A stretch of DNA of 64,000 bases from Micropterix aruncella (Eukaryota > Arthropoda > Insecta > Lepidoptera > Micropterigidae). The stretch spans positions 7,287,294 to 7,351,293 of the forward strand of contig OX155972.1 of NCBI GenBank assembly GCA_944548615.1. Reading direction: 5' to 3'. Of this stretch, positions 46,657-57,900 are shown one piece after another (within the stretch, counting starts at the first letter, position 1; every line of letters begins with the position of its first letter). The position numbers and the translations under genes were made by a program. The notes under the pieces were generated by a model, which ran no database searches, was not told the origin of the DNA, and worked only from the letters and a program-made list of their open reading frames with translations.

Positions 46657-49379
46657 GAGGCCTCTAGTATCAAAGTGACCAATGTGCCCCCTGACCAATT
46701 GTTCAGGAACCGCGAAAAACTGTGGTGACCTCATTTTCGACTATATCTTAAAGAATTTTTTCCCAGACGTTGTTATCATAAAGAACAATATTTTCTAGGA
46801 AAATTATATAGATCCGTCTATTATTTCCTGAGTAAATCGAAAAACAAAGTTGAACATTGGTCACTTTGATTCGCAAATTGTGACTTAGGTTGTTTTGATA
46901 CAAAACACCTTGGATTTTGGTTGTTTTGATGCGGAAATCGAATATTTACGTTTTCAGTACCTACTCTTTATTTAAAGAACCCAAGTTTAAGCTTAAAAAA
47001 TACATGAAAAAAGTTAAGTACACGTGTAGTGAAATGAACAGAAAAAAAGGTTTTCAAACTGAGAACAGCGGTAGTTCCTCTTGACAGTCGTTAGGGTCGC
47101 ATAGGAGTTCTTCTGGTTCAGGCACTGTCGCTGAATTAATGTGTTTCAGTGGTCCAAGGAAGTAATCGAGCCGAGAATTTTCCCTCCAATCCGCCCCGAA
47201 ATGAGTAGTCAGCAAATTCTGCACATCAGTCAGCTTGGCACGGCTTACATTGTTAATATTCACAGCGGATAGCACGGCAGGTTCAGCGTTGCTAAGTTTC
47301 TTTTTGCCTTTCACTATCTGCTGAAATTTTCCCGTTGATGTATTGTAATTTGCGTCTGCCAAAACTAAGACAGCCCCTGCATTCTTTGCTGATCGTTTTA
47401 TGAATAGACGTTTGCTTTGTGTTATTTTGAAATACCATGAGGCAGGTAATTTGACATATTCATCAGCCACAGATTTCCAATCGAAAAAATTGAAATCAGT
47501 TTGAGCATTTAGGACTGTGCTATATTCAACCATTAGATTCTTGTATTCTTCTGGGTTAGCTATGACTTCTACCTTCCTTATTTTTTTTTCTATCATTCCG
47601 AAGACCCGATCGGGGGGAAGAAAAGAATGCCCTCTCGTTGGGAAAACTAACTGCACTTCCTTCACGTTCCCTGGAGCATGTTGGGAGAACCATTTCATGA
47701 CCATCGTTAATACAATTCGGTTTTTGTTTTGGCCTGCGCAACCGTCACAAAAAAGTCGAACCGTCTTAATATTGGACATGTCCGTATTTTGAAGGCGATG
47801 ATAAATAGCTGAGGCTACTTCATTGGAGGATTTCCCAAACTTGTCCTCCGTCCAACAATAGCTGAAGCTATTATGAGGTCCAAGTGCAGCTTTTGAGTGG
47901 CCTTGGACTACAGTCAAGTTATGCAAGTAGAGTTGCCGACTGTAATATGCTTGTTGGTCCGGAACTTTAGGCATGGGAAGATTTTTTTGAAGGTCAAATG
48001 AGAAGGTAAGAGGTTTGTCTTCTTTCAGAAGGTTGTAGAACGCTTTGGCCCTTAATTTGTGGACCCGTTTTTCGCATATTAGGTTTGCTTTCGTACTGTG
48101 GTCGGCAGCTTTAATTCGTTCTTCTAAAGAAAGGCACGTTGAACAGACGTCATTACGGGGGCCCTTGAATCCTAAATTGAATTTGGTGTTGAATATCTGG
48201 CGGAAAAATCCCTTTTTTACCGGCAATGCACTGGCATCTGAACAATACATTTTGTATAGTTTCACTATATTTAAGTCGCTCGATAAATATTTCCGCTCAG
48301 ACTTTCCCCGGCAGTAGTGGGATTCAATGCATTTTAATTTTTTTATAAATTCGACAATACTTTCTATTCGCCCAGCATATTTGATTTTTTTTTCTGTCGC
48401 CACCTCTCTTCTCCCTTGGAGTGTTTCCATCTTCCTTAAAGTTTGCAATGATTGTGCGCACTCGTCCCCGAGTTATACGTAAAATGTCTATGAAAGTTTT
48501 TTGGCATACCCTCAGAGAATCATGATCACCAACAGGAATGGAAAACTGGCACGACGTTGTTTTTGGTGCCCTCCCAGGTTGATTGCCCACCTCATCTGGC
48601 TTGCGGCGCCGTCGTTTGACTGCTTGAACTTGTATGTTCTTCAAAATAAACGCATCTTGTAAAACTTTAGTTTTGTTGCAGTAAAACTTCCGGTGAAAGT
48701 CGGTAATTTGATTGAGTTTTAATGATCGGCAATCATATCCTTTACCGCTGTGACCACAAAGGGGCTGCTTTGGGGCCTTGTTATCTGCATATCTAAAACA
48801 AAATAATGAACCGGTTAGCATATAAATAAAGGCAAAAGTACGTACTTGTGGCACCCCGCAACACATCACAAAAAACAAAATTAGATAGGTCTGTTATCCA
48901 GCATGTCAAGAACAGAAAAGTACAAAACGTAATAATTATTATTGGACTCACCTCAGCCGTTTACTGACGTTGCATTTCCATTTGTCAGGTTGTCTGATTC
49001 TTTTTCTGCACTTCGTCGGAGTAAGGGGCTCAGGCGGAACATCCATTTTAAATAAAATTTTTAAAAAAGTGGCTATGACATCAACACGTTAGTCACTTTA
49101 CGCCATATTTGAAAGATGATGCAATAGCTAGTCACGTGGTGCAAATGACTGCTTCCTATTGGACGGCAGTCACATTGGCAACTTTGATACGAAAGTGGCA
49201 AAAATTTTGGTTGTTTTGAAACGGAACAGGTATTTCATCGCCCCTTTCAACGATGATATAGGCTGTTTTGATCAGGAATAACTACACCATTGGACGCGTT
49301 TTTTTATGACGAATCCAGTAGTGTATCAAACTTAAAACACGAAAAATGGCTCATTGGTCACTTTGATACTAGAGGCCTC
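46657..49379 (-). mobile_element. DNA transposon with 27-bp perfect inverted ends and a DUF7869-like gene
   Basis: The ends 46657-46683 and 49353-49379 are exact reverse complements, starting GAGGCCTCTAGTATCAAAGT. ATAT flanks both sides (46653-46656, 49380-49383), consistent with a 4-bp duplication; because ATAT is palindromic, a shorter duplication is possible. Inside is one two-exon gene on the minus strand. Copies of a subterminal word like GGTTGTTTTGATGCGGAA lie near both ends (46918, 49206, 49260). Confidence 0.85.
47054..49046 (-). CDS. DUF7869-like protein, probable DDE-type transposase, one frameshift
   Basis: Exon 1 (49046-48952) starts MDVPPEPLTPTKCRKRIRQP and ends at GTGAGT. Exon 2 (48792-47054) follows TTTTAG, and the phases agree (KRLR/YADNK). 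About 610 residues result if one frameshift in a 9-base A run (48385-48393, T on the plus strand) is allowed. The second reading frame, 48448-47054, gives 464 residues. In it, Asp152 (TFSFDLQ), Asp235 (RLFCDGCAGQNKN) and Asp280/Glu287 (HSFLPPDRVFGMIEKK) are spaced like a DDE/D RNase H-fold catalytic triad. A CSTC pair precedes them. The exon 2 start has basic KRRRRK and a motif-rich N-terminal part that may bind DNA. The assignment to DUF7869 is from recall of the family; the transposase role rests on the inverted ends. The frameshift may be real or a homopolymer error. Confidence 0.75.
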
Positions 49380-49383
49380 ATAT

Positions 49384-50149
49384 ATTGTCACGCTGTGTAC
49401 GTACCCCTATTTACAGCCGACTTTGCCGTTAAGAATAGTTTACAATCGTACCATTCATGCGTGCGATGAGAAGCAGTCGAGGGCAGTGCTTCGCGATGAG
49501 AAGCAGTGCTTCTATGCTGTTATGCCGTTTACGCAACTGTACATGACAGCCATTCCATGCCTTCTTAGCTCAATGACAGTTGCAGCAAAAGTCGTCGTAA
49601 ATAGAGATAGCATCAAATAAGACGATGGACAATTATGTAAGACGCGTACCTACCGCTCCTCTCACCGCTTCGTTTGAGGGAAGTTACGTCTAATAGGCGG
49701 GCTGTCTTAGGAAGTAATGAATGGCCCAAAGTAATATCAGCGTATTTATTTAATTTAAGAATATCATTTAGTTAGAGAGTGTGTAACAATTTTAACCTTT
49801 GACTGGTGCGGGAACTTTTCAAGGAAATTATCCTCAACGTTGCTTGTCTCTTTATGCAAATATAATCGTCTATTTATTTTTAATATTTTAGGCTACAAAT
49901 AATTTTTCAACTTGTCTATTTTTCTGTTATAATAATATATTTTTTCACCTTTTTCTCATGGCTGACACTTCAACCACTGGAAATACCCGTTCCGCAAGAA
50001 GATCCTTTCACTTTTATTATTTTAGGGCTTATTCAAATCTCATTTCAAATCGATTTAATTGTCGGAAAAAAGGCGATACATTATACTATATTAATAACTA
50101 AGAAAAATGAAAAAGTTACTAAGCAATCGAAGCCCTAAAATCCCACTTC
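49384..50149. other. Intergenic, no gene recognised
   Basis: A short imperfect repeat (GCGATGAGAAGCAGTxG) occurs twice at 49462-49510. Nothing else supported. Confidence 0.4.
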
Positions 50150-50600
50150 GAATAGGTCTTCTACAGTGCTACATCTGGTCCATACTTTATATAGATGTGA
50201 GCTCTGGACTATTAAGGAAGATCTCGGGAAACGTATAGAAGTATTTAAGGTGTGGGCAAACAGACGCATGATGTCGATATCTTGCACTCAGAAAGTTACT
50301 AATAAGAAAGTTCCAAGGCGTGACAAATACGCAAGCTTTGGCAGACCATCGAACAGCACAAAGCTGCATACCTAAGTCATAGGTACGAACTCCTGCAACT
50401 TATTATGATAGGAAAAGTTGCAGGGAAGAGGAGACCTGACCGTAGACGGAAATCTTGGTTGCGGAACATTCGGAAATAGACCGGGATTATGAGTGTCGCC
50501 AAATTGTTTTGCTTGGCGAAGGACAAAAAGAAATATGCAGAGCTGAATGCCAACCTTCACTAGTTGGAGAGGCACGCTAAGAAGAAGACGAACTATGAAT
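50150..50600 (+). pseudogene. LINE C-terminal fragment
   Basis: The frame TLYRCELWTIKEDLGKRIEV, then FKVWANRRMMSISCTQKVTN, and later GKLQGRG/RRRKSWLRNI-like pieces, correspond to the (LLYGxExWTLT...FEMWxYRRMLxISW...GRRRTSWLxNL) end of an arthropod LINE. Several stops. It ends near GAAGAAGACGAAC. Confidence 0.65.
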
Positions 50601-50666
50601 TATGAGCCTAAGGTCAACAAATAGAGAGAGGGATTCTGGAAATGCTCTCATACGTTTCCTAAGCAA

Positions 50667-52012
50667 CTACGGTTGTCGACTACAGCGGGCGAGCCCGTCA
50701 CCTCATGAAGTTTTAACGATTAGTCGTTCTATCTCCCTGGAGTGAGCGCAGAAGACTTGAGGACAAAACAGTCCACCATCTAGCTACGCCACAAGCCCGT
50801 AAGAGGCCAACGCCTTAACCGCGAGATAGCCAGGAGTGTTACCCGGCGGGCTTACACTCACGCCCTTACTTCCAATAGTAACCAGATTACTCCAGTCTCT
50901 CGATTGGTTACGAGTTCGAGGTCGCTTGCGCGGTCCTCTCCCTTACGATGCGGTGAAACGGTGCTTACCGAATCTATCGCGGACCACAGCGTCCTTTGCC
51001 CGGCTGTTCACCCAGGATCGGATGGCCGATGGTCATTTCAAGAGCAGTCGCCGTAAGGTCCGCAACCACCCCTGCTCTATAGGAAACAGTACCGCTTCCA
51101 GACTCCCCGACTATTAGTCAGAGTTAGGGGGCTAACGGGCCCATGATGAGTTGGCCACGATGACCCATGTGTTCAGGGTCGGTCACACTCACGGGTCAAC
51201 ACCCATCCGACGGCCTCCCCGCATGGGGTGCGAATCCTGGGTAGGACACTGGGTCAACCAGTCTCCCCTGGGAATCAAACCTCTGGCGCCCCTGGACGGT
51301 CTGCACACCGTGCGGCGCAAGCCAATCGATTGTGCTCTCCGACTAACAGTCGGGGGAGTCTGGGAACTGTATTGTTTCCTATAGAGCGGGGGTGGTTGCG
51401 TACCTTATGGCGACTGCTCTTGAATTGACCATTGGCCATCCGATCCCGGGTAAGAGGCGGGCAAAGGACGCCTTGGTCCGCGATAGATTCGGTGCACTCC
51501 GTTTCACCGCTTCATAAGGGAGAGGACCGCGGAAGCGACCTCGAACTCGGAACCAATCGAGAGACCGGAGAAATCTGGTCACAATTGGAAGTGAGGGCGC
51601 GAGTATCTCGAGCCCGCCGGGTTTATTCCTGGCTAACTCGCGGTAAGGCGTTGGACTCTCACGGGTTGTGACGTAGCTGGACGTAGGATTGTACTGTCCA
51701 AAGTCTTCTACGTTCACTGCAGGGCGACAGAACGACTAATCGTTAAAACGTCCTGTGGTGACGGACTCGCCCGTTGTAGTCGACACCGCAAGATATTAGT
51801 CAGAGTGCACAGTCGATTGGCTTACGCCGCATGGTGCGCAGACCGTCCAGGAGCGCCAGAAGGTTGATTCCCAGGGGAAACTGACCATAAGGCCAGAGTC
51901 CTACCCAGGTTCGCACTTCATGCGTGGAGGCCGTCGGATAGGTGTTGACCCGTGAGTGTGACCAACCCTGAACCGAATGGGTCTTCGTGGCCAACTCAGC
52001 AAGGGCCCATTA
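50667..52012 (+). mobile_element. R650 composite: copy C1 carrying inverted copy C2
   Basis: C1 is flanked by ACGTTTCCTAAGCAA (50652-50666) and ACGTTTCCCAAGCAA (52013-52027). It starts CTACGGTTGTCGACTACAGC and ends GGGCCCATTA. It is complete except for the insertion of C2 at the same internal point as in B1. Confidence 0.85.
51125..51793 (-). mobile_element. R650 copy C2, inverted in C1
   Basis: TATTAGTCAGAGT bounds it at 51112-51124 and 51794-51806. It is 669 bp and is clearly closer to B2 than to any other copy. Confidence 0.85.
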
Positions 52013-52235
52013 ACGTTTCCCAAGCAAGCGGGAGTGGTTGTTGACCTGTTGTCAGCTACTCTTGAAACGACCCGTTGGCCACCCGATCCCGTGTGACGAG
52101 CGGGAAAACAGCGCCTCGATAAATTTGAACTAAATTACTGCTAACGTTAGGTAGAGGCCGCTCAAGTGACTTTGAACCTGCGACCAGACGGGAGGAAAGA
52201 GAATTCCGGCCAAATCTGGCTATCAGTGGCTATAG

Positions 52236-53419
52236 AAGATACAACCGAATTGATAAGCACCTCCTTTTTTTTTAATCGGTTAAAAACATTTACCCTACAC
52301 AAACAAGATGACGCGGAGTAGGGCATGAGGGACGCCACCTGACATGACGGGTAGAGGGATTTGCTATCGTCTCTACATAGTTTAGTTGTAATTGATACTG
52401 AGCACACTTATCTCGACTGCCTATTTTATTTGTCACTTTTAATGATAAGATTCATATCGACGTTTTGGTTAAGTTGATTTCTGCAAAAAATATTGATAAC
52501 ATAATTTTGATTGAATCGTACATTTTTACCTAGCTACCAAACCGACCTCACAAACGTTCTCAGTTCAAAAGCTTAGTCAGGCATCTAGTTTTCTAAGTAA
52601 ACGATCCTCTCTCAATAAAACCCAAAGATTGAAACGTTTTGTCTCGGTAGCTAAGTCAGTCCAACCCACTGCAGCTCTATTCGGATATAGGAAGTAATGA
52701 ATGGCTTTAAACTGCTGATTCTATGTGTATATTTCGTTTTACGTCCGCTTGTATCGAGAAATAAAGCGAAGCAGTGCTGCGGAAACCGCAACGAATACTG
52801 CCGCCCGCTGAGAATAGCTCGAAAGCAATGGATGGCCCAGAAATGGTTGCAGCCTCATAGAATAATTGAATTGAACTGTTGAATTATTTATTTATTTTAT
52901 TTTAAATTGTAATGTATAAATAAAATACCTGACATGCAGATTTTTGTACATGCGGAATCGTTACAATAAGCATTAATGGTAGGTAAGCGAAAAAAATAGC
53001 TAGGTAAATCCACATAATTATTCTAACATACCCAAAGTCCTCACTTTCTCTAAGAAATTGCAAAACCAACTAGACCTAGATGGTCTGTGTCCTGGGTGTG
53101 CTAATAAGGTATACGAAGTTGCCTATTTAATTATTCAAATTAGACCCTTATTAATCGTGTTAACTGTGGGGTCAGATGAAGCTGCAACGTACCTGTATAA
53201 CACCGGTACACCGTACAGGACCTCATATTAGAAAAAATGCGAGTTTTCAAATTTTCCAAGATTGGGCACAAGATTGTGCACATATCCGAGTATAATTAAA
53301 AGTAATAAATATGCAGATAGTTTAATATACAAATAATTAAACGTTACGACATTAAACGTTACAACGTTAAACGTATTAAAACAACCCACAAAAGATAAAG
53401 CATCTGAATCTAACACCGC
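52236..53419. other. Intergenic, no gene recognised
   Basis: Nothing supported. A short imperfect tandem of ATTAAACGTTACRAC lies at 53337-53372. Confidence 0.4.
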
Positions 53420-53580
53420 ACGAAATGTGTTTGAATTTATTCGGACGAGTATAAGTTCGACAGGTAGTTTTTATCGACTATTGTTCGTTTCATATTCCGC
53501 TCTAGCTCTAACGTATTGCTCTATCTCGTTCGCTTGAAAAAATATTAGTTTTAGCTCACAAAGAAAACGTAATCGGGCCC
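53420..53580 (-). mobile_element. MITE family M, right part
   Basis: GTTCGACAGGTAGT, CATATTCCGCTCTAGC and GAAAACGTAATCGGGCCC match the right half of the family at 8116-8441. Confidence 0.5.
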
Positions 53581-54163
53581 AATGCATAGGTCTAATAATA
53601 GATGATCCCAATAAAAGTCGAATCGAGCAATAAAATGTACGTGTATATAAGTAATAATTCTAAAATAATAACAGAAATGTCAGGTGTATGTATACATGCA
53701 TAGACAATTAAAGATTAACAATAAAAGACCAATTATGATACTTTGTAATCAAATAAAATTCCGTTGAATTAAAATTGATTTTGAATTTTGAGATTGAGAT
53801 GAAGCTAGTGTGAAAAAATGGCAATTACATTAGTAACTATCTAATATGTTGTAAATATGAATCGATATTGTATCGATACACGACGCAAAAGTAGTGATGT
53901 CAAAGGCTGAATAATGTAAATTTCAATTTCTCAGCATTGTAGCTGTAACTTCAAATTTAATAAGAAAAATATTTCAAATTGTAGCCAAATGTTTAAAATT
54001 GATTAAATGCGCCTAGGATGCCGTTCCTTATTTTCAAAAGACAACTCAAGGGGCGAATTCTGTCCATAAGGGTGAAAATAGGAGTCATACAAATAAATCT
54101 TTCAATAATCATATTTTTTTCATATAATTATTACACCGATATTTTCCGTAGCGTTGGTGGCCG
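53581..54163. other. Intergenic, no gene recognised
   Basis: AT-rich; nothing supported. Confidence 0.4.
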
Positions 54164-54241
54164 CTTGGTAGCCGACTGGTTAATAGTCCGAGCTGACTGT
54201 GTCGGGGCCCGCGTTCAAATCCTCGTCCGGCGAAACTTTTT
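54164..54241 (+). ncRNA. tRNA-like (Ser/Leu-like) sequence or SINE head
   Basis: An A box (TAGCCGACTGG, 54169) and a B box (GTTCAAATCC, 54213) are 44 nt apart, as in tRNAs. A T6 run at 54236-54241 could stop RNA polymerase III. The D-arm resembles tRNA-Ser/Leu (AGCCGAxTGGTTAA). The acceptor and T arms do not pair well, so it is a tRNA pseudogene or SINE head rather than a working tRNA. Confidence 0.5.
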
Positions 54242-54599
54242 TCTTCTAATATACGAGATCTAAGAAATGTTATTTATTTATTTTATTTTAATACCCATTT
54301 CTTTTAAATACAGCTTTGTATAAAATGCAGCCAAGCCTAAGGCATACCTGCTGGAGATTATGATAGGGTGACTTTCAGTGCAACTTTAGTGGCCATTTTG
54401 ACCATATTATAATATATCTGCTGCATTATCTGCTACATTAGTAAGGATTAGTCGGCACAGAAAGCTACCCCCTTGATAATATTTACATAAAAAGATGAAC
54501 GTATTTAATGCTAATAAAATAAAATATGAATCTTATTCGTATCATTTACACGTGCTGTTTCACTTTCACTTATTTTAAAGCTAACTATTTTTAATTCCT

Positions 54600-54800
54600 T
54601 TTTTTTTCTTTTTTTGTACATTTTTTATAAGTTTTTAAATTTAGAGGAATTTTGTTGAATATATGAGGGATTAGCCAATTCAATCTTTTTTTGCCATAAA
54701 GGTTGCGAAAAGGAGGGACGAGTAGCCGTTCACTAGTGCTGTGTTTATGTTGGACATAAATTCGGAACTCGTCAGTCTCGAAATATTGAACTGTCAATCT
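54600..54800 (-). pseudogene. LINE C-terminal fragment
   Basis: On the minus strand, HKHSTSERLLVPPFRNLYGK, then KRLNWLIPHIFNKIP, matches the (HxTRxxxxLxVPxxRxxxxxKxxxxxGPxxxNxLP) tail of a LINE. Confidence 0.55.
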
Positions 54801-54900
54801 ACAAATCATCAGCTGGTTATCAGCTCACAATAATTGAAGAGTCCTATCTGGTCGTTTCTGAATTTATTTAAATTAAAAAATAATAATAAATATCACCAAC

Positions 54901-55572
54901 ATATTGAGATGTCAACCACAACGGGCGAACCCGTCACCGCAGGACGTTTTAACGATTCATCGTTCTATCGACCGTGCAGTGAGCTTAGAGACTTTGGACA
55001 TTACAAATCCGACGTCTAGCTACGCCACAACCCGCCACAAAGAGACCAACGCCTTTACCGCGAGATAGCCATTAATGTTACCTGGCGGGCCGACACTCGC
55101 GCCCTTGCTTCCAATTGTGACCAGATTTCTCCGATCTCTCGATCGGTTCCGAGTTCGAGGTCGCTTGCGCGGTCCTCTCCCTTACGAAGCGATGAAACGG
55201 TGTACACCGAATCTATCGCGGACCAAGGCGTCCTTTGCCCGACTCTGAACCGGGATCGGATGGCCAATGGTCATTTCAAGAGCAGTCGCCTTAAGGTAGG
55301 CAACCACCCCCGCTCTATAGGAAACAATACAGTTCCCAGACTACCCCGACTGTTAGTCGGAGAGCACAATCGATTGGCTTGCGCCGCTCGGTGCGCAGAC
55401 CGTCCAGGAGCGCCAGAGGTTTGATTCCCAGGGGAGACTGGTTGACCCAGTGTCCTACCCAGGTTCGCACCCCATGCGTGGAGGCCATCGGATGGGTGTT
55501 GACCCGTGAGTGTGACCGACCCTGAACACATGGGTCATCGTGGCCACCTCATCATGGGCCCGTTAGCTCCCG
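54901..55572 (+). mobile_element. R650 copy J, perfect 13-bp target duplication
   Basis: AAATATCACCAAC flanks it at 54888-54900 and 55573-55585. It starts ATATTGAGATGTCAACCACA and ends GGGCCCGTTAGCTCCCG. 672 bp. Confidence 0.9.
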
Positions 55573-55585
55573 AAATATCACCAAC

Positions 55586-56055
55586 AAAGGGTAAATAGAG
55601 AGAAAAAAAAAGAAAATAAAACTGTAATTTAAACATTCCACCTATTGGCATCAAAGCAGAGCAGCCAACCGCCGGTTATTAAAAACATAATTAAAAACGA
55701 ATTTCGTCGAAGTAGAACACTTTGGTTAACTCATATTGTGCTACCGTAGAAAGGGATTACTTCGGCGATCAATACAATCAATTTCTTCCTGCGCCAACCT
55801 GTCACTGTGGTATAATTTAAATTGTATTGTTTGGCATACTTACATATTAAATAGTAATGAATAACTGCAAAAAATGATCAAAGGCTGTAGCAGTTAAGGA
55901 TAGACTATCATACGCGAGTTGCCTGGAACAATATCATTATGCATGTGCAAATACTCTGAAGATGAACTACCAGAAAATTAAAGATCAACAACTGGCTCAG
56001 TGGCTGAGTACCTTATTTAAAGCTTCCGATCCTAGAGACGTCCGTCCCGCGACAA
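55586..56055. other. Intergenic, no gene recognised
   Basis: Nothing supported. Confidence 0.4.
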
Positions 56056-56059
56056 TCTG

Positions 56060-56870
56060 ACTCACACTCCTAGCTCGCGGTCGTCCACACCTACAACGCC
56101 ATCGTCTCGAGAAGAGCCTGGTCTCTCTACTCTGCTCGACCATATCACGGCCATAAAAAAGAAGCTCAAGGGCCTCAATATAATCCGTAAAGATATTCGT
56201 GATATCAAAAATGAATTAAAGGCTTCTATTAAGTAGTCTTCTATTGAGTGTCTAATGATAAGCGCATAGACGACCTGGAAAGGAAAGTTAGTACCTTCGA
56301 TGAGAAACTAAGCTCGGTATCTGCCCTGGAAGTTACGGTGTCCTCTCTTCAACTCTCCATAAAGACTTTGCAGCAAGAACACGATCTCAGGGAACAAAAA
56401 AGAGGAAAATATCGAACTTCTAGGCATTCATCAGCGCCAAAACGAGGACCTCTTCGAAGTAATAATAAACGACGCCAAAGCAATTGGGATTCAAGTACGC
56501 CAAGAAGATATTGAATTCACAACTCGCGTTTCTCCCCGAGTCAGTGTATCCGGCTGCCCCAAAACGATAATCGCTAAATTCCGCTACCGAAAGCTCAAAG
56601 ACGCCATGATATCCGGAGTTAGGACAGAAAAGGTCTCACCACAAAGGATATTGGATTACCTGTACTAACATGTAATATATACATCAAAAACCATCTCACT
56701 ATTAAAAATAAAGAAATCTACAGGCAAGCACGAGAGTTGGCGATAACAATGGGGTTTCGTTATATATGGACGAGGAATTACTGAATCTTCGTCCGACACA
56801 ACGACATCTCTCCAGCGCTCAACATTTGCATAGCAGACGATCTCAAGAAAATAACGTCCTGATTCTCATA
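56060..56870 (+). pseudogene. LINE ORF1-like protein remnant with coiled coil and FP-like domain
   Basis: A coiled-coil stretch (KRIDDLERKVSTFDEKLSSV, then LEVTVSSLQLSIKTLQQEHD) is followed, after a frame change near 56400, by NIELLGIHQRQNEDLFEVII and TIIAKFRYRKLKDAMIS. After further shifts come TCNIYIKNHLTIKNKEIYRQ and FRYIWTRN. This order matches ORF1-like proteins of insect LINEs that end in a domain related to baculovirus FP25K. At least two frameshifts and early stops make it non-functional. No reverse transcriptase follows. Confidence 0.65.
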
Positions 56871-57185
56871 AAATTTGTAACTTTCTGTAAAATTTACTAG
56901 TCTTCTTCGAATTATTTAATACTTGTTTTTTTTCTCATTTTTTTGAAAATTATATTTAAGTTACAATAAACCAGATTTAATGTCAAATAACTTAGTTTTA
57001 ATGTCAAATAACCTTTTATTTAATACTCTTTTAATAATTCTCATAACAGTTATCAATAATATTTACTTTACAAGATTTTATCCAAATTTATAAAATACAC
57101 ACTTATTATTATCTCTCCACTAAATAATCAATTATAATTTACCTAATCAATTTTATGTTCGTCCTCATTTCTCTTTTTTATTATT
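56871..57185. other. AT-rich intergenic
   Basis: T/A-rich; could include the ruined 3' side of the ORF1 remnant. Nothing supported. Confidence 0.35.
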
Positions 57186-57189
57186 TTAA

Positions 57190-57424
57190 CCCCTCAAATG
57201 AATGGCGATTAGCTCGGGTTGCCTACGGCAAAATGTATATAAATTTATATTTACATTTACATTTACATAGAGCGGGGTTTACTATAGAGCTATAGCATTA
57301 CTATAGAGCGGATTACTATAAAGCGGCGCACATTTACATTTATATTTACATTTATATAAATTTATATACATTTTGTATACATTTTGCCAAGGCATCCCTT
57401 AAGGGACGCCTCACATTTGAGGGG
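57190..57424. mobile_element. piggyBac-type MITE with TTAA duplications
   Basis: TTAA flanks both sides (57186-57189, 57425-57428). The ends CCCCTCAAATG and CATTTGAGGGG are exact inverted repeats. Inner sequences such as GGCAAAATGTATA also recur inverted. 235 bp, non-coding. Confidence 0.8.
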
Positions 57425-57451
57425 TTAATTGGTTTTTATATTTATTAATTA

Positions 57452-57900
57452 CTAGATGACTCGGTGAACTTCGTACCACCTAAAATTGACCTAAAACTTC
57501 ACAAGCGTTTATTAATCCTAATCAAACCTCCAAATCCAAATCATTGAAATCTATAATGTGGCCGAATCATGTACGGGTTGAGTTTCATTTGGTTATTAAA
57601 TAAAAGTCGTTTGTTAAATAATATTAAAATAAATTCAATGTATTTAATTTACATGATGAAATATAAATGCAGTTCATATTCAACACAAACCATTCAGGTA
57701 AATATGTTTTTCGTTTTGTTTTCCGGCCCGTAAATAAACAAAAATGATGATTTTCCGACCGATGGCTTGGCAAAGACGGGACATACAGTATATGGAATTG
57801 GAAATTCCAAGTTACTCCGCAAACTTCAAACACGCGTGATTTGTCATCGCGAAGGCCAGACGCACGGGGAATTGCAGCTGTATCGAATGGCAAATCCGTT
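57452..57900 (-). mobile_element. Helitron-like 3' part with coding scrap
   Basis: On the minus strand the sequence ends GGTACGAAGTTCACCGAGTC-ATCTAG before a T, like Helitron 3' ends. A frame at 57893-57624 reads DDKSRVFEVCGVTWNFQF and KRKTYLPEWFVLNM, which I take as element-derived but cannot name. The 5' end was not found. Confidence 0.45.

Larger units (their letters stand above)
50628..52235 (-). mobile_element. R650 copy O, old remnant hosting copy C1
   Basis: The sequence before (50628-50666) and after (52028-52235) the C1 insertion aligns with the inverted copy N2: TCTGGAAATGCTC, then GTTGTTGACCTGTTGTCAGC, GGCCACCCGATCCCGTGTG and GATAAATTTGAACTAAATTA. This places C1 inside an older inverted R650. 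Confidence 0.7.

Noticed and set aside
48045..48317. Plus-strand frames opposite the DUF7869 gene
   Set aside because: Antisense shadows of the coding exon.
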